Below, one piece after another: positions 19,569 to 21,749 of a stretch of DNA of 21,749 bases. The notes beneath the pieces were generated by a model, which saw only the letters and a list, made by a program, of their open reading frames with translations, was not told the DNA's origin and did not search any database. The position numbers and the translations under genes are program-made. The first letter of the stretch is position 1. Every line of letters starts with the position of its first letter. This stretch comes from Desulfurococcales archaeon (GTDB taxonomy: Archaea; Thermoproteota; Thermoprotei_A; Sulfolobales; Ignisphaeraceae), in assembly GCA_027066265.1 (NCBI GenBank), contig JAMOOB010000027.1, positions 1-21,749 on the forward strand, written 5' to 3'.

Positions 19569-20000
19569 TTAAACGAACCACATCCTTAGCTTGCTCAGCA
19601 CCCTGACTATCACGTAGTACCACACCATTCCCTGCAGAAACGCACCGATAAAGTACAGCACGGGGACGAGGAAGCTACACTCGGCTGGAATAATGTAGGC
19701 GAAGACCGTTATCAGCGCTAGGAATCCCCACAGCAACGAGAACACGAACTGCACGATCGCCGCCACAGCCGTGATGGTAGCCATCGTAGCGAACACGTCG
19801 CTGGGAACGTAGTTCGACGGAAGCTTGCTTCTCAGATCCATCACGAACTTCGAGAAGAACGTCGATGGGAGGTAGAGCGCCTTGAACGTTGCGGGTGGAT
19901 TGATCCCTGCCGAGAGCATGGCTATGGTAAACACCGTGGTTAGCAACGCGTAGATCAACGCAAAGCTGAACGCCTTCTGACCAATATCCTCGAGATTCAT
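19569..20000 (-). CDS. Four-helix membrane protein in the virion module (143 aa)
   Basis: Hydrophobic helices lie at about residues 10-31, 70-88, 91-105 and 107-130, with a longer loop carrying KFVMDLRSKLPSNYVPSD between the first two. The ATG at 20000 follows GGGAGCG, and a TTTATC box (20035-20042) lies 39 nt upstream. The stop codon abuts the ribosome-binding site of the 112-residue gene downstream, so the two are an operon. No family is recognised. Position beside the coat-like protein suggests a virion envelope or assembly role. Confidence 0.75.
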   Translation of the reverse strand: MNLEDIGQKAFSFALIYALLTTVFTIAMLSAGINPPATFKALYLPSTFFSKFVMDLRSKLPSNYVPSDVFATMATITAVAAIVQFVFSLLWGFLALITVFAYIIPAECSFLVPVLYFIGAFLQGMVWYYVIVRVLSKLRMWFV

Positions 20001-20024
20001 GCACGCTCCCGAGGATCCGCCTAG

Positions 20025-20132
20025 CTATCGAGCTTGATAAACGTAGAGCGACATCAATGTAGGAACGACCGCACCGAGAAACGGGGAAACGATGAAAAAG
20101 AGGAGCTGGGATAGGTATGGATCTAGGAACTT
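20025..20132 (-). other. Open frame encoding a hydrophobic helix but lacking a start codon
   Basis: On the minus strand, 35 codons between two TAG stops read like a membrane peptide (LFFIVSPFLGAVVPTLMSLY). It has no ATG, GTG or TTG before the hydrophobic part. It may be a gene remnant, a non-standard start, or chance. It fills the spacer between the genes at 20141 and 20000. Confidence 0.25.
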
Positions 20133-20140
20133 CTAGAGCG

Positions 20141-20425
20141 TTAGGCAGGGGTAGCAACGAGTTCTCGAGCTCTCTCGAGGATCTCTTCAACGGTTGGAAT
20201 CTCTTTCTTCTCGTGCACTATCCTCCACATAGCCCTTACGCACGCTCCGACGCACTTGACCCATCTGTTAAAGTCTCCCTTAACCTCGTGCACATCAGCT
20301 CCGTATAGCTCCTTGTACAGCCTCTTAGCTGCCTCGACAGCATTCTTCATTAGCTTGCTCTTTACTTCGCGGATTTCAATGCCGTACTTCTTAGCTAGTT
20401 CCTCGAGTAGACCCGTTCTGGGCAT
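20141..20425 (-). CDS. Helical protein of unknown function (94 aa)
   Basis: The ATG at 20425 follows GGTGAGG by 5 nt, with a strong TATA box (TTTATAT, 20461-20467) 39 nt upstream that is nearly identical to the coat-like gene's promoter. The protein is charged and helical (LLEELAKKYGIEIREVKSKLMKN), has two cysteines in VKCVGACVRAMWR (about 57 and 61), and ends in a Glu/Arg helix. It shares its promoter type with the coat-like gene, suggesting similar timing or level of expression. No family is recognised. Confidence 0.7.
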   Translation of the reverse strand: MPRTGLLEELAKKYGIEIREVKSKLMKNAVEAAKRLYKELYGADVHEVKGDFNRWVKCVGACVRAMWRIVHEKKEIPTVEEILERARELVATPA

Positions 20426-20458
20426 GCGACCTCACCGTGATCATCCTCTGGAAACGTG

Positions 20459-20479
20459 GGATATAAACTCTTCCATGGT
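20459..20479 (-). promoter_or_regulatory. Promoter of the gene at 20425, copy of the coat-gene promoter
   Basis: Twenty of 21 positions match 19199-19219, including TTTATATCC and the upstream CCATG-rAAGAG. Confidence 0.6.
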
Positions 20480-20528
20480 ACCGCAACCGAGATAGCTCTC
20501 CATACGTTGCACAGCGCGGTGAGCAGGG

Positions 20529-20738
20529 GTGCTGAGCCTGCTTCAGAAGCTAGCCGAGAGGATCCTGATCCGATCAAAGCCCGGGATGTGGATAGTCATC
20601 GATCTGAGGGAGGATGCGATCCGTCTCCCCGACGGTACGAGGATCCGTAGGGAGGATATCGTGGCGATCGATCCCGAGCGCAAAGTAATTATCTACCGCG
20701 ATCCCAGCGGAATGATTCGGGAGGCGAGGTATGCCTAG
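20529..20738 (+). CDS. Small protein of unknown function (69 aa)
   Basis: Starts with GTG at 20529, 6 nt after GGTGA. An N-terminal basic helix (QKLAERILIRSK) is followed by a string of short strands (MWIVIDLRED, AIRLPDGTRIR, IVAIDPERKVIIYRD), giving a small beta-barrel or beta-sheet domain. Its end overlaps the next gene by 8 bp, so the two are co-translated. No family is recognised. Confidence 0.65.
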   Translation: MLSLLQKLAERILIRSKPGMWIVIDLREDAIRLPDGTRIRREDIVAIDPERKVIIYRDPSGMIREARYA

Positions 20739-21396
20739 CCACCTCATACCCCGTCTACTCAACTGGGGCTATCCATGCCTGGTGCTAAAGGTGTGGGCAC
20801 CGGACGAAACGATAAGAAGATTCTTGAAGGGGCTAGAAGGGCAGGTCATCGAAGGAGAGCAACTGATAGCGTTGCTACACTCTATCGCTAGAGACGTTAG
20901 GCTGGGAACAACGTTCGATCCAGATCATTGGTGGATCGAGCACAGATGGTCGTACTACGGCTATCCAGCCGAGACGCTGATCCGCTACGCTCCCCACGTA
21001 AGGTACCTCGTAGAGATGTGGAGCCCGGAGCTAATGGATAAGTGGCTAGCGTACGTAGGGATCGGAGTATCTCCGTACGAGCACGGCGAGCCAATAGCCG
21101 TGCTCTTCGAGTATCCGCTGAAGCCAAGGAAGTGCGTAAGCTTCAAGATAATCGAGGAGGGTACGGGGTACTACAGGATCAAGGCGATCACAGCGCATCC
21201 ACGAGCCAAGGAGATACTCAAGGGCTTCGGCTACGTAGAGCAGAGCCCCTACGAATTGGTAAAGACGTACAGAGGAAGCTTCGACAAGGTCGCGGAAGAG
21301 CTGTACAAGATAGATCAGAAGCTCAGGGATGCCGGATTCTTCACGTTTATGCTGGAAGGATTGAGGGAACGCGTAAAGCGATACGTCCTCGTTTAA
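20731..21396 (+). CDS. Protein of unknown function (221 aa)
   Basis: The ATG at 20731 follows GGGAGGCGAGG, overlapping the preceding gene by 8 bp. It is a mixed alpha/beta protein with many aromatic residues in the middle (DPDHWWIEHRWSYYGYP), a strand-rich segment (CVSFKIIEEGTGYYRIKAI) and a helical C-terminus. No signal peptide or membrane span. It converges on the partial gene at the window edge with only 3 bp between. No family is recognised. Confidence 0.75.
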   Translation: MPSHLIPRLLNWGYPCLVLKVWAPDETIRRFLKGLEGQVIEGEQLIALLHSIARDVRLGTTFDPDHWWIEHRWSYYGYPAETLIRYAPHVRYLVEMWSPELMDKWLAYVGIGVSPYEHGEPIAVLFEYPLKPRKCVSFKIIEEGTGYYRIKAITAHPRAKEILKGFGYVEQSPYELVKTYRGSFDKVAEELYKIDQKLRDAGFFTFMLEGLRERVKRYVLV

Positions 21397-21399
21397 CGA

Positions 21400-21749
21400 T
21401 TACGATCCTAGTTCGCCTACCTTGGAAGTAACCCTAATCAACGGATATATCGCGGCAACTATGAGAATGCTCATAACCATCAACGCAACGCCAGCGATCG
21501 TTGTTTCGCGCAGAGACTCCATTGTATCCTTCAAAACTGTTTTAGTAGACGTTGCGGTAGTGGTTGTAACCACTAATGAGTATGCGGACGAGACCTTCAC
21601 GAACGAGAACAGATATTGGTAACGCATACCAACCTGGTTCGCTATTGCTATGCTCTGCGAACTAATGATGATGTCGTGAGGAGAAACTATGTTTGCATAC
21701 ACAGTTTCTCCTACGTCTATCCACGTCTCAATACTTGTATGGGTAACGT
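21400..21749 (-). CDS. C-terminal part of a membrane-anchored protein (partial)
   Basis: The reading frame is open to the right edge of the window, so at least 116 residues of a longer protein are present and the start is outside. The visible part has an ectodomain rich in Ile, Ser, Thr and Val with a Thr-rich stalk (VVTTTTATSTKT), then a hydrophobic helix (about 25 residues, AGVALMVMSILIVAAIYPLI) and a short basic-to-neutral tail. The plan (ectodomain, stalk, C-terminal anchor) suits a virion surface or attachment protein. A GTG at 21702 could be read as a start, but the upstream codons look coding too. Confidence 0.65.
   Translation of the reverse strand, partial: VTHTSIETWIDVGETVYANIVSPHDIIISSQSIAIANQVGMRYQYLFSFVKVSSAYSLVVTTTTATSTKTVLKDTMESLRETTIAGVALMVMSILIVAAIYPLIRVTSKVGELGS

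Noticed and set aside
1..21749. tRNA, rRNA or CRISPR array
   Set aside because: No cloverleaf-like or regularly spaced repeat pattern was seen by eye on either strand; a covariance-model scan would settle tRNAs.

Overview
The window reads as part of a double-stranded DNA virus or virus-like plasmid of a hyperthermophilic archaeon, most likely a member of the Thermoproteota. The sequence shows short genes packed tightly on both strands, archaeal TATA boxes about 35-40 nt before start codons, GGTG/GGTGA/GGAG ribosome-binding sites inside very short leaders, and many membrane proteins. No rRNA, tRNA or housekeeping gene was seen. Most products cannot be assigned from sequence alone. The virus assignment is an inference from gene content.

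Left part (1-6.3 kb): two tiny minus-strand genes, a membrane protein, then a plus-strand operon of a cysteine-studded coiled-coil protein, a PD-(D/E)XK nuclease-like protein and a 45-residue Cys-rich protein. Next comes a TnpB-type RuvC nuclease gene bounded by a 13-bp inverted repeat, a small gene of unknown function, a serine recombinase with a C-terminal HTH and zinc ribbon, and a helical protein of unknown function.

Middle part (6.3-13.8 kb): mostly unknown proteins, a C2HC zinc-finger protein overlapping a four-helix membrane protein, two tandem micro-ORFs sharing a 24-bp repeat, and a DHH/DHHA1 phosphoesterase. The DHH gene and the gene after it have a hairpin in the leader just before the ribosome-binding site.

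Right part (13.8-21.7 kb): a five-gene minus-strand block (bitopic membrane protein, Cys-containing protein with an acidic tail, P-loop ATPase with a possible C-terminal ribbon-helix-helix, two unknowns), then a likely virion module. That module holds a secreted, heavily sequon-bearing membrane glycoprotein, an 89-residue protein with two hydrophobic helices resembling the coat proteins of spindle-shaped archaeal viruses, a four-helix membrane protein, and the membrane-anchored C-terminus of a protein that runs off the window.

The most striking non-gene signal is a 12-14 bp perfect palindrome, (T)CCACAGCTGTGG(A), present seven times plus one near match between 5.99 and 17.23 kb, in spacers and inside genes. 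Two copies lie at the same distance upstream of TATA boxes, one of them before the ATPase gene. This could be the binding site of an element-encoded DNA-binding protein used for regulation, partition, replication or packaging.
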